Assembly: GCF_026262505.1 (NCBI RefSeq)
Contig: NC_067208.1
Coordinates: 15,323,962-15,387,961 of the forward strand
Origin: Trichomonas vaginalis G3
Taxonomy: Eukaryota > Parabasalia > Trichomonadida > Trichomonadidae
Reading direction: 5' to 3'
Length of the DNA stretch: 64,000 nucleotides
The notes beneath the pieces were generated by a model, which searched no databases, was not told where the DNA came from, and was given only the letters and a program-made list of their open reading frames with translations. Within the stretch, counting starts at the first letter, position 1, and every line of letters begins with the position of its first letter. Both the position numbers and the translations under genes were made by a program. Positions 30,725 to 41,580 of this stretch are shown here, one piece after another.

Positions 30725-30961
30725 CTACTTTCCTCCTATTTTATTAAGTATTCCTTCAGCAATTCCACCAACTGCGTTACCTGCTTGTGCTCCCATCGCT
30801 GGATTACCTGCTTTAGCACCTAATACTCCACCTATGTTAGTTCCTGCCGTTTTCGCTACTGGTGCCAAAAAGTTTGCAATGGGTTTTATTATTTTCTGAT
30901 GAACCCAACTTGCAGCTTTCTTAATTCCTTCCCATAACTTTTTAAAGAATCCTGCAGCCAT
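30725..30961 (-). CDS. Small amphipathic Gly/Ala-rich protein MAAGFFKKLW-A (left-arm copy)
   Basis: Inverted copy of 50,033-50,269, whole, 78 residues. It has an N-terminal amphipathic helix followed by a glycine/alanine-rich hydrophobic segment (IGGVLGAKAGNPAMGAQAGN). It is convergent with the preceding gene. Confidence 0.7.
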   Translation of the reverse strand: MAAGFFKKLWEGIKKAASWVHQKIIKPIANFLAPVAKTAGTNIGGVLGAKAGNPAMGAQAGNAVGGIAEGILNKIGGK

Positions 30962-31027
30962 TTCTGATTTAATATTAATTAAAAAATATATTTCATCACT
31001 TATATTCTAATTTTTATTTAATGATAA

Positions 31028-31408
31028 ATGAAACCAATTTTAAAAATAAATGAAACAGAGGACGAAGAAATAAATGAAAGTGAAGATGTTCAACAAAAAA
31101 TAAAACGTTGTTAAACCAATTACTGAAATAAAAATTTTTTCATCTGTTGAAGAATTTAATGACTATTATGCTAACAATAAAAAATTATTTGAAGAATTGA
31201 CAACATGTAAATTGAATAAAATGTTTAAAGTTGATGGATTCAAATTTCAAAAATAAAAGGAGTGATTAGTTTGAAATCTATTCCTCAATCAAGAATCACC
31301 TCATTAATGAAAATAGATGATTTAACAAAAAGAATAGAAATTATTGAAGAAAGAATGAATCAAATAATTGATTTCATAAATCATGACTCGTTGAGCCCGG
31401 GTCCTTAA
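31028..31408 (+). pseudogene. Left-arm copy of the 126-aa hypothetical gene, broken
   Basis: Viral fossil. Inverted copy of 49,586-49,966, which is whole in the right arm. This copy is broken, about two breaks. It ends at the hairpin terminators it shares with the gene at 31,466. Confidence 0.75.
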
Positions 31409-31467
31409 AGTCCAAGGCACAAAGTGCCCAGGACTTAAAGTCCAAGACACAAAAGTGCCCAGGACTT
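31408..31467. terminator. Two tandem hairpins between convergent genes (left arm)
   Basis: AAGTCCAAGGCACAAAGTGC (continuing CCAGGACTT) at 31,408-31,436 and a variant at 31,438-31,467. Each pairs AAGTCC with GGACTT around GGCAC-AAA-GTGCC. They lie exactly at the meeting point of two convergent genes, so a bidirectional transcript-end role is likely. The mirror copy is at 49,527-49,586. Confidence 0.6.
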
Positions 31468-31943
31468 AAAGTCCATCACTGAGTTCAAGGTTATATTCAT
31501 CAAATATTTCATTATTAAATGCAACTTCTGCTAGTTTATTTATTTTTTCAATACGATCATTTGAAAGTCTATCGTTTAATTTTTTCTGAAGTTTTTCATT
31601 TTCTAGTTCTGAAACTTTATTTGGATGATATGTAAATTCATGAAATTCTTTTTCCTCAGTTTTGATCATTAATTTACAAAGAACTTTGTGGTTGGAATTC
31701 GTTTGAACCATTTATCCTTAATATTTGTTATAAATTCAATATCTGGAATAATTCCCAAATTTTTGCATTTTCAATTAATTTATTATCAAATGCAAAAGCA
31801 ATGGGTTTAATATTATGTTTACCTTTATAATATAAACTTTCTATATAATCATCGAAATAAAACATCTACTTGTTTAACATTTTCAAGAATTGGTGAAAGA
31901 GCATCCATTAATTGATTGACGGTTACGAATCTTGATCACTCAT
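31466..31943 (-). pseudogene. Left-arm copy of the 159-aa hypothetical gene, broken
   Basis: Viral fossil. Inverted copy of 49,049-49,528; the C-terminal half still reads (KEFHEFTYHPNKVSELENEK), but the copy is broken, about two or three breaks. Confidence 0.75.
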
Positions 31944-32828
31944 TTTCTTACGAATTAAAAAAATAAATTATTCATAAATGTCAGAAGAAAATATTTAAAT
32001 AAATTATTTAAATTTTTTACTCTATTCAAGAATTTTATTTTTGATATAACTCATTGAATTCAAAATTTTTTAAAAAATTGACACCATATTTGGAATCTAT
32101 GCAAAAATATATTCTTTTTATTAATGGTAATATAGGAATTGTAGGAATAAAATTTTTTATAAATTATTCATTATTTTAAAATCTGCTATTCAGAAGTATG
32201 TTCAAAAATCATTCAATTATGTGAGAATTCTTACGATTACAAAAAAAGTCACACAACCCGTCCTCATATACTACTAACAAAATATGAAAATCAAACTTTT
32301 TTTAAAGAACATTATATACTTCCCTTGGATGAAAAAGAAGTTTAGCTGAGGTTAATTCAAGAGGAAGAGTTGCAACCAATGAAATCGCCAAATTATCAGA
32401 CTATTAAACTTAATAGAGACGACTCGGATTTGCTGTTTTATGATAAAACAAGTCATGAACCTGAAAAACAACAAATCTTGTTTTTCTTGAAATTAAGATA
32501 TTTTTGCAACATGTAGAAACATTTATCAAATCAGCAGCTATTACTAATAAAGATGTTCAACATACTAAGGGTGAAATTACTAAAACTGAACAAATTTTAT
32601 TCTGATGGAAGAACTTGACATTGAAGTCATAATATTTTGATAGAAAATGTTTTTTATTTCATTATGTGATGTGATAAACCTGCATCTCTATATAGAAATG
32701 AAGAATGAATAAAGTTTTTTGATGATTTTTCAAAACCTTACTTATTCATCAAGTAAAAATGTGGTTCAGTTAATAAAATGCTCTAAAACAAATGCCTTTA
32801 TTTCTAATATCCGTAAATTAAGAGGTGA
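31944..32828. other. Spacer with a decayed coding-like stretch (left arm)
   Basis: No whole gene. Between about 32,340 and 32,620 the plus strand shows coding-like composition (LNRDDSDLLFYDKTSHEPEK) in short frames that I could not match to a family. The mirror region is 48,159-49,048. Confidence 0.4.
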
Positions 32829-34308
32829 TTAATTTTCTAATGGAGTTTCATTCTCATCTTCTAAATCTGGCTGAAGGTTTATGTCAACAGCAGATGTCTC
32901 TTTAGAAAGAAGTGAAGATTGATCAGTTTCTTGAGAATTTATATTGCGGTTCATAAAAATCTGAAGGAGAGCAAGCATGTACGATATCATAAATATGTGT
33001 GCTGCACCAAATGTCAATGTGCGATGTAGAGGCATCTCGACTACATATGGAAGAGAAATATAAAAAAGGAAAGAGAGCAGTTCAAGAGTGCACATAAAGA
33101 TAAGACGTCTAGTGTATCCATTATCATATCGAAGAAATGCCATTATTGTTATAAATACGGAAATTCCAACATATATATAATTCAAACATTCAATATATTG
33201 ACAAGGATGAAACTTTTCGATGTTATAGAAAATGTAAGAGCTAATTCAGTGATTGAATAAATCGAAAAGAGAATGATAAAAAATACGTTGTATTTCATTG
33301 TAGGAGTTTGTTTGCATTCTGCCTCAAGCTGTATCTCTGTTAATACTACGTAGCGGAAAAATGAAACCATGATCGCTGCAAAGAATACTTGAGGAACATC
33401 CATAATTTTTGAATTGAAAAACATATTAAATGGAAAAGATGCAAGACATGATAATATTCCAAGAACTATAGTAGATCCTTGCGTAAATAGTTCAATACCG
33501 GGAAACTAAACCCATAATGTAATTATGGGTGAGATAAACCGATGTTAGAATGATTAATAGTCTCAACCCAACAATAAATGCCGGTTTTTCTGATGTAACA
33601 TACTGCCAATAAACGTATAATCCGTTGATATTTTCGAAATCAGAGTTTATAATCATGTGTACATTAGCTAAATCGAATGTTGAGTTAACTAATACGTTTG
33701 ATACGAATACTCTATCGGATGTATCGCTATCACTGAACTTGAACCATCCATTAATGTGGGTGTTCGATAGAATCCGGTAGTGGAATTCTTTTTAAAGCCA
33801 GTAACATCTACTGTATAATTTAATGGTCTTTGTGAAATTCCTTTTGCCTTAGAATTTAGCTTTTCTGCAATCCAAATTTTTACATAGTGATGAAAATCTG
33901 AAAAATGATCAATATTTAGATCGACATGCAAGGTATAGTAATGATATGACTTGTTGCATGGATGAAACGTTCTGAAAAATGATTTGATCTGAATAATATA
34001 AACCCAATTAAACAGCCAGAAAAGATTATAACAAAAGTCAATGACAACTTGATCAATTAAAAAAGGAGAATTAATCTCTTGAGATTCGAATGCAACTTCT
34101 AAGGTTGGATTGTTGCTCGATTCTTCCTCAGATCGCATGCATACAATAAATTCATAAGGTTTGAATTTTCATGAAAAAGTTGATAGGACAAAATTTTCTG
34201 AAGAAGCCAAAAATTTATCATAATATTAGCAAAGTTTAAAAAAATTACAAAAATAAATGATTGAAAAATTTTGAGTCGTATACTTGAATAATGGTCATTA
34301 ATATACAT
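32829..34308 (-). pseudogene. Left-arm copy of the 7-TM Wntless/TMEM181-like gene, broken
   Basis: Inverted copy of 46,679-48,158, in several pieces here. The C-terminal tail (SSLLSKETSAVDINLQPDLE) and the last membrane spans still read well. See the right-arm entry for the domain description. Confidence 0.65.
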
Positions 34309-34685
34309 TGTATAATTTTGTTGGAATTCAATTAATTTATTATGGCCGAGTATTCTATGAATTAATTCGAAATTTCTCGTAAATTATCAAGTTGTTTATG
34401 TATCTTGGCATAATTAAAAAATAAATGGATGAAAAGGTTGAAAAATATTCAATTTTTCAGAAGATTCTTGAAAAGTTCAAAAATCAAAAACAAAAACAAA
34501 TTCAAATATTGCGTCTTCAACATTTGAAATTTGTTTTTTAAATTTTTCAGAAAATGTGCATTTCGTTTATTTGGAATTTTAATACGTTAAATGATTAATT
34601 AGTTTAAATGGATTTTAATTTAAATGAAGGATTTTCATAACAATCTGAAAAAAAAATCAAAAGGATATTTCTTCCGGCAAACCCA

Positions 34686-35323
34686 AATTTTAGCTAAAAG
34701 TGACAGAAAAAAAACGTTTAGTATTAAAAAAAAGACCGATGAGAGCTTCGTTCGAAATATAGAGGGAACTGAGAATGCGCAACCATTCTCAGGGAATATT
34801 GGATGCTATTCCCGTTCCCTCTGTATGGAAAATTGAGGTTTTCAAAGGGAGTTAAAATAATATCAAATTTATACTAATTTACTTCAAAATACAAAAGTAT
34901 TTGACAGCTAAAATTAGTTACTTTAGCAAGCCTATCAATACCCTTTTACGATTATTGTTACTTTTTCGAAATAAAATAAATTTATTATCAAAAACCTTTT
35001 TTTTCTTAGTAAAAATAAACGAAATTTTTTACTTTATGAACTTTTGATGGAAATATGCAAATTAAAAAATAATAAAGAAACCGCGAGCGAAGCGATCGGC
35101 TTAGTTCGAAGATTTTGATTCAAATCTTTGCTGATCTGTAATCGCGGAAGCCGCGAGCGAATCGAGCGGCTTAGGTCTAAGATTTTGATTCAAATCTTTG
35201 CTTATATTCCTTAAATTCTTTATGAAACTCGCAACAGTTCCATAAAAAATTTTAAATTCTAAACTGTCGAAATTACCGATCGGTAATCACACCCTTCACG
35301 GTGTGTCACTTTTAGCTAAAATT
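34686..35323. mobile_element. Fold-back/MITE-like element, ends AATTTTAGCTAAAAGTGACA
   Basis: A 20-bp inverted repeat (AATTTTAGCTAAAAGTGACA and complement) bounds a 638-bp segment that encodes nothing. Inside lie a T-shaped 60-bp palindrome (34,762-34,821) and the perfect palindrome TTACCGATCGGTAA (35,273-35,286). A target duplication is not clear. Mirror copy 45,660-46,299. Confidence 0.5.
34762..34821. repeat. T-shaped (three-arm) palindrome
   Basis: The outer stem GAGGGAAC/GTTCCCTC encloses two adjacent hairpins: CTGAGAATG-CGCAAC-CATTCTCAG and GGGAATA-TTGGATGC-TATTCCC (loop partly shared). This is the same fold plan as parvovirus/AAV terminal repeats, although the sequence is unrelated. 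Mirror copy 46,164-46,223. Confidence 0.75.
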
Positions 35324-35475
35324 ACCCTTACTCCTGGAATTTCAAAATCTTGTGGATTTCTCATATTTGGACAACATTCATAGTATCGTTCTTTTTAACC
35401 GATAAATGTTTATTGTTGGGATTGAATATCAATTTTTCACTGTTTAAAAAAATTGATTATAATTCTCCTATTTTA

Positions 35476-35618
35476 AGGGTGCCCTATAACGATAATGTAA
35501 ACATCAACAAATTAATTTTATTAGAACTCGAATGAATGGATTATCCAGATTCTAGTTCTCAATATAATAGCCTTAAAAGTGCTTTTCTGAGGGTGGTCTA
35601 TCGTCTATAGGGCACCCT
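35476..35618. mobile_element. 143-bp MITE, AGGGTGCCC ends, TA flanks (left arm)
   Basis: The ends AGGGTGCCCTATA and its complement TATAGGGCACCCT are flanked by TA (35,474-35,475 and 35,619-35,620). The AGGGTG start matches the ends of the transposon in the BspA-like gene (16,303-19,787), pointing to one Tc1/mariner-like family active in host and element DNA. Confidence 0.8.
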
Positions 35619-35983
35619 TAAAGACTTAAGATTTTGTTTTTAAAAAATTAAGAAATCCTTATTAGTAAATCTCGAATACTATTGATCGGTGCGAAATTTA
35701 ATATATCTATTAAGAGTTTCCGACTAAGTTACTCTCATCGATAATTACTTTTAAAGTGCTACTTAGGATATGGAACTATATTGTATCGACAAAGTTAGTA
35801 TGGGTTAGTTGGGTACGGCGGCACTGCGCGCCTCCTTACCCATGATATGTGAATTTGACACTTTACGAAACCGTTAACGTATATTTTACAAATCAAACGC
35901 AAACTAACTTAACCTTAAATATTTACAAAACCACCAAACATTTCACCTCACTAACGAACTCACTAATGAAAAAATAAACGTTC

Positions 35984-36266
35984 TCATAAATTTTTTCTAT
36001 ATCTTCATCGTCAATGTTAACTCTATTGTAGTCATACTTGAAGTCATAAAGTTTCTCAAGTTTTGAAATGCATAGTCTTGTTAACTTACCTTCATCATCA
36101 TAAGTTTTTATAAAACTACCATGACAATTTTATACACAGTCAATGTATAATCTACTGGTCTAGGATGAAGTGTAAAGAACATGTTATACTCAGGAAGGAA
36201 GAATAAATGTTTAAATGTATGTTTGTTATATTTTTCGATTTGTATGAGTTGCTTTTGTTCTGTCAT
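35984..36266 (-). pseudogene. Left-arm copy of the 94-aa hypothetical gene
   Basis: Viral fossil. Inverted copy of 44,712-44,996; probably one break here. The start region keeps the TTTATTTTT-box leader (TATAAAAATAAAC on the plus strand). Confidence 0.7.
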
Positions 36267-36415
36267 TTATATAAAAATAAACTTAAAATTAATGATATCA
36301 CCACCCTCACACGTATGAAAACATAGCACAAAATAATTTAGGTGAAGTGGTGAGATCTCACCTCTTTTTTCACTTGTTTTTTCACCTGTTTTTTCACCCT
36401 GTTGAATTCATTGCT

Positions 36416-36650
36416 TTATAACTCTCTTCCTTTCTCCAACTCTTCTAACTTCTTCCTAAGTTTAGCAATGTTGTCCTCATGAAGTTTAATCTTTCTCAAA
36501 ATTCCTTCTTTATCTAATGGTTGCTTTATCTTTCTAAACTGAACTCTACCATCCTTCATAGTATGAATGTAAAAACCTTCTGGAATAGTCTGATTTAATG
36601 TATTCTACCAAAAACTTTTGTTTCATTGCTTCAGTGACTTTATTTGTCAT
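36416..36650 (-). pseudogene. Left-arm copy of the 78-aa coiled-coil gene
   Basis: Viral fossil. Inverted copy of 44,324-44,560; about one break. The C-terminal coiled coil (LHEDNIAKLRKKLEELEKGR) still reads. Confidence 0.7.
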
Positions 36651-36698
36651 TTCAATCAAATAAAAATTTTAATATTAAATAAAAATAACGTTATTTTT

Positions 36699-37169
36699 TC
36701 AGTAAGGAAACGCAGGAGTTTTACGATTTATTTGAGGAGTAGGTTCTGGTTTAAATGTTGGAGTCGGTTTAGGAGTTGACTTTTGAACAGGAGTTTGTAC
36801 TTCCATAGGTTCAGGAGTCATTGAAGGTTTTGCTTGTGAAGGCGTTGGTTTTGACGTTGGTTTTGGTGAAGGTGTTGGAGTTTGTTTAACTTCAGCTACT
36901 TCAGTATTATTTACAACATTTGCTTTATTTCTTTTCAACATCATAACTGCTCCTGCTGTAGCTAGCAAACCTAGTGGGAGACCATATCTTATATAAGGAC
37001 TTGACCAAATGCTATTTTTGACAGGAGCTGGTGGAACACCTAACCTTGGTGAGACTGCTCTTTGCCATTGTGCAGCTCGTAAGAAATATTCAATAGGTGC
37101 TCCATAATCGTTTGGTAAAGTTTGTTTCATAGATGGTGAAGGTTCACGAGAGCTTGATGAAGAACTCAT
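36699..37169 (-). CDS. Single-span membrane protein with Pro/Thr-rich tail (left-arm copy)
   Basis: Inverted copy of 43,805-44,275, apparently identical in protein (156 residues, whole). See the right-arm entry. Confidence 0.7.
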   Translation of the reverse strand: MSSSSSSREPSPSMKQTLPNDYGAPIEYFLRAAQWQRAVSPRLGVPPAPVKNSIWSSPYIRYGLPLGLLATAGAVMMLKRNKANVVNNTEVAEVKQTPTPSPKPTSKPTPSQAKPSMTPEPMEVQTPVQKSTPKPTPTFKPEPTPQINRKTPAFPY

Positions 37170-37435
37170 TTATAAGCTTTAAAAATAAACGTTCATCCTT
37201 TATTCCTCACCGTCGTCCGTAGCTAAGTTATAGTCATCTAATCTTATTATTGTGTTGTAAGACGAGTTACGGAAAGTGAGGTGAACTGAAAAAGTGACAG
37301 TTATTTGGTCGGATAAATTCCCTATATATTTACTTGTCAAAAAAAATCAGACTTTTTTTGCTTTAAAAAATTTATAAGTTAATTATTGAGAACGAAGGTG
37401 AAAGGAAATGGATATCTCTTACCTTTCATTCCCTC

Positions 37436-37860
37436 GAGAAAGTTCAAAAACTTGGGTGCAATCAGTTCTGATTGCACCCAAGTTTTGAACTTTGTATAAG
37501 AATTGTTGGCTATGATGTACTGATCATGAATCAGTACATCATAGCCAACAATTCCTTCGCAAACAGCGGGAAACTTTGTCTGAATAGTTTAACATTCAGA
37601 CAAAGTTTCCCGCTGTCAGAGAGGGAATGGAAGGGTAAGAGGTATATATTCATAATGTATACCTCTTACCCTTTCATTCCCTCGAGAAAGTTCAAAAACT
37701 TGGGTGCAATCAGTTCTGATTGCACCCAAGTTTTTGAACTTTGTATAAGGAATTGTTGGCTATGATGTACTGATCATGAACCAGTACTCATAGCCAACAA
37801 TTCCTTCGCAAACAGCGGGAAACTTTGTCCGAATAGTTTAACATTCAGACAAAATAATTT
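37436..37860. repeat. 250-bp hairpin chain, about 1.7 copies (left arm)
   Basis: Same four-hairpin unit as at 28,321, in inverted orientation relative to 43,126-43,548. It lies between the membrane-protein gene and the 3' end of the capsid gene copy and is cut off within a hairpin at the capsid side. Confidence 0.9.
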
Positions 37861-37976
37861 AAAATAATGAAAAAGTTGATTTGTGAATCATTGAAATATT
37901 AATGCTGTTATATATATATATCAGATGATATAAGATGATTTTTTTAAATAAAAAATAAAATTTAATTTTTTAATTG

Positions 37977-39386
37977 TTAAAATAAGAATAGTAAGCTTGA
38001 CAAGTAATTTAAGTTTTTGCTTTGTAAAGTTATTTGGTTGCAAATGCATTGTGTCACTTTTTGTTTGAGTTCACTTTCCGTAATTTGTCTTATGATAATT
38101 GGGATTCCATTAGCACGCACCTGAATGGCAAAGCAACAATCCCTCATAAATCCAATAAGTGGCTTTGGTACATTTTCAGTTGCTAGTTCAATAGGTCCTT
38201 TAACAGACAATTTGTATGTTATTGGAGCAGTAGATGTTTGACCTTGCTGGAAGCAAAAGTCCACTTCTGTTGGAAAACCACATAAGAAATGTGTGTTGTC
38301 ATAGCTATCCCATTTATGTTCCACACTACCATCATCCACCAATGACCTCATAACATCTTCATTAAACTTATCATATCATTGTTTGTATTGCAAGCGTTCG
38401 CAACCATTTCATAAAATACAGGTCCATATGATTTTTCAGGTTCTGCAGGCATATTTCCATAAGCTCCCATGGAAAGCTGAAGATATTTAAACTTAGGGTT
38501 CTCAAAATTAACTAAATAGTTGTCTTTCTTTCTAAATAGTGCCCAAATACTTTTAACATTAATAGGCGTATAAGCTGCTGTAAATGTTGCACTTGAACTA
38601 TCTGTATTCTTTGAGAATGAACCGTCCATAGGAATCCAATCCATAACTTTAACAGGAAAACATAAAGCCACGTTTGTATAATGTTCTACAAGTTCTGTAT
38701 AAATGTTAGGGTCTAAAGAGAATGGACTTTGGATGAATGAAACATTCATTAAAATCATCTTTGTTCGAAATAGTTGCTGGTTTACAGTTGTAATAGTAAC
38801 TGTTCCACTAGCTTCTACTGCCTTCGTTATCATAGTGAATGGTTCATTCCATGGAACAAATTTATTTGTCGGTGGATTTGAATCTGAAGCAAATGCAACT
38901 TTAAGAGTTGGATTGAAAGCAATGATATCATTTACAGATATAGATGTGCATTGTAAGGCGTCGCTACTGAACTTTACTTAAGCTGAATGTTTCCTGCAAA
39001 AGCTGGAATAAATCGAATAGCTTCTAATGGAAGGAATCTTCTAACAGGAATTCTTAAACGAAGCTTAAAATCAAATGATTTTCCTGCTGTAATTGGACCA
39101 CTAACAATTTGTCCTGTTCTGCATGTTCCCGAATGACTCCATACATCTTCATGTCGAGTCTTTGAGAAAACATCTACTTTCTTTATTTGTTCGGTAGTTT
39201 GTGAGTTTGAAGTTATATATGCTTCTTCTCTTCGTTGTCTTGAGAATATACGATACGACCATTTGCAAGGATTTGATATCCAGCAACTGCATAGAAAGCG
39301 TCATCGAAACCAATCCAAAATCCTGGTGGGTTTGTTTTATTGGAACCTGAACCAATTTCTTTATCTACAATAAATTGACCTTCCAT
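37977..39386 (-). pseudogene. Left-arm copy of the E2 major capsid protein gene, broken
   Basis: Viral fossil. Inverted copy of 41,581-43,050 with near-identical sequence, but broken here, about three or four breaks. It keeps recognisable capsid segments (PIELATENVPKPLIGFMRDC). Confidence 0.8.
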
Positions 39387-39885
39387 TTTATACGTAATGA
39401 ATATTTTCTATGCAAAGTGAGTTGCGGTAAAAAATGCGGTCATACCTCCATTCAATTTATGGATAAAGTACTCAATTTGCGGCTAAACCCCTCCATCTGC
39501 GGTAAAATTGAGGTAAAAGTGTCTCAATTTATGGAAAACTTGCGGGCACAATTTAAATTTAGCTAATTTCCTATGATTTTGATTCCACATCCTACAACTC
39601 TCAAAAGAAAGATATTTGCAGCGATAATTCCTTGAAAAAAATTCCAAAAAAAATTTCAAAAACAAAAAACGTGTAATGCATGAAAATTCGGTTCACTTCA
39701 TTTTTGACACTTTACATATCGGATGTATTATCTAAGAATTAATATTATAAAATAATAATTTTGTGTTTTATAAGTTTATTTGTATAAATTGATTCAAAAA
39801 AATGGAAAGACAAGAAGTGGATCTGCCAAATGAAAATCAGATTTATAGTTTTAGAGAGTTACATACATGAAATATGAAAATTGAA
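39387..39885. other. Capsid-gene leader region (left arm)
   Basis: No gene. Just upstream of the capsid start lies a block of short repeated words (GCGGTAAA three times, CAATTTATGGA twice, CTCAATTT twice) at about 39,420-39,545. Further out is the GCATGAAAATTCGGTTCACT segment shared with 28,012. It is mirrored at 41,085-41,580. Confidence 0.6.
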
Positions 39886-41084
39886 CTTTGTATACGGAAT
39901 TGTTGGCTATGATGTACTGATCATGAATCAGTACATCATAGCCAACAATTCCTTCGCAAACAGCGGGAAACTTTGTCTGAATAGTTTAACATTCAGACAA
40001 AGTTTCCCGCTGTCAGAGAGGGAATGGAAGGGTAAGAGGTATATATTCATAATGTATACCTCTTACCCTTTCATTCCTCGAGAAAGTTCAAAAACTTGGG
40101 TGCATCAGNNNNNNNNNNNNNNNNNNNNNNNNNNNNNNNNNNNNNNNNNNNNNNNNNNNNNNNNAGTTTCCCGGCTGTCAGAGAAGGGAATGGGAATCTC
40201 TCTCTTTTAAACTTTGTCTGAATGTTAAACTATTCAGACAAAGTTTCCCGCTGTTTCGAAGGAATTGTTGGCTATGATGTAACTGATTCATGATCAGTAC
40301 ATCATAGCCAACAATTCCGTATACAAAGTTCAAAAACTTGGGTGCAATCAGAACTGATTGCACCCAAGTTTTTGAACTTTCTCGAGGGAATGAAAGGGTA
40401 AGAGGTATACATTATGAATATATACCTCTTACCCTTCCATTCCCTCTCTGACAGCGGGAAACTTTGTCTGAATGTTAAACTATTCAGACAAAGTTTCCCG
40501 CTGTTTGCGAAGGAATTGTTGGCTATGATGTACTGATTCATGATCAGTACATCATAGCCAACAATTCCTTATACAAAGTTCAAAAACTTGGGTGCAATCA
40601 GAACTGATTGCACCCAAGTTTTTGAACTTTCTCGAGGGAATGAAAGGGTAAGAGGTATACATTATGAATATATACCTTCTTACCCTCTAATTCCCTCCCT
40701 GACAGCGGGAAACTTTGTCTGAATGTTAAACTATTCAGACAAAGTTTCCCGCTGTTTGCGAAGGAATTGTTGGCTATGATGTACTGATTCATGATCAGTA
40801 CATCATAGCCAACAATTCCGTATACAAAGTTCAAAAACTTGGGTGCAATCAGTTCTGATTGCACCCAAGTTTTTGAACTTTCTCGAGGGGAATGAAAGGG
40901 TAAGAGGTATACATTATGAATATATACCTCTTACCCTTCCATTCCCTCTCTGACAGCGGGAAACTTTGTCTGAATGTTAAACTATTCAGACAAAGTTTCC
41001 CGCTGTTTGCGAAGGAATTGTTGGCTATGATGTACTGATTCATGATCAGTACATCATAGCCAACAATTCCGTATACAAAGTTCA
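39886..41084. repeat. Central 250-bp hairpin array at the inversion axis, with N gap
   Basis: About four to five copies of the four-hairpin unit, including an assembly gap of 56 N (40,109-40,164) and irregular sequence beside it. Arm symmetry places the axis of the large inverted duplication here (about 40,485). Because each hairpin is its own complement, orientation cannot be read simply, and assembly in this block is uncertain. Confidence 0.85.
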
Positions 41085-41580
41085 ATTTTCATATTTCATG
41101 TATGTAACTCTCTAAAACTATAAATCTGATTTTCATTTGGCAGATCCACTTCTTGTCTTTCCATTTTTTTGAATCAATTTATACAAATAAACTTATAAAA
41201 CACAAAATTATTATTTTATAATATAATTCTTAGATAATACATCCGATATGTAAAGTGTCAAAAATGAAGTGAACCGAATTTTCATGCATTACACGTTTTT
41301 TGTTTTTGAAATTTTTTTTGGAATTTTTTTCAAGGAATTATCGCTGCAAATATCTTTCGTTTTGAGAGTTGTAGGATGTGGAATCAAAATCATAGGAAAT
41401 TAGCTAAATTTAAATTGTTTGCCGCAAGTTTTCCATAAATTGAGACACTTTTACCTCATTTTTACCGCAGATGGAGGGGTTTAGCCGCAAATTGAGTACT
41501 TTATCCATAAATTGAATGGAGGTATGACCGCATTTTTTACCGCAACTCACTTTGCATAGAAAATATTCATTACGTATAAA
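41085..41580. promoter_or_regulatory. Leader of the E2 capsid gene with short repeated words
   Basis: The 120 bases ending about 50 before the capsid ATG contain GCGG/CCGC words, TTTACCGCA repeats and ATAAATTGA repeats in alternation. No TTTATTTTT box is seen here, unlike other E2 genes, so this capsid copy may have a different promoter. Function is inferred. Confidence 0.35.

Larger units (their letters stand above)
34309..35983. other. AT-rich spacer with palindromes and MITEs (left arm)
   Basis: No gene seen. Contains the fold-back element at 34,686-35,323, the MITE at 35,476-35,618, two GCTCGCGGCTT-type hairpins (about 35,080 and 35,145) and a CACACC-CTTCAC-GGTGTG hairpin at about 35,288. 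It is mirrored at 44,997-46,678. Confidence 0.6.

Noticed and set aside
39375-39665. Small frames upstream of the capsid gene
   Set aside because: They read the short repeated words of the leader on both strands; no independent support.
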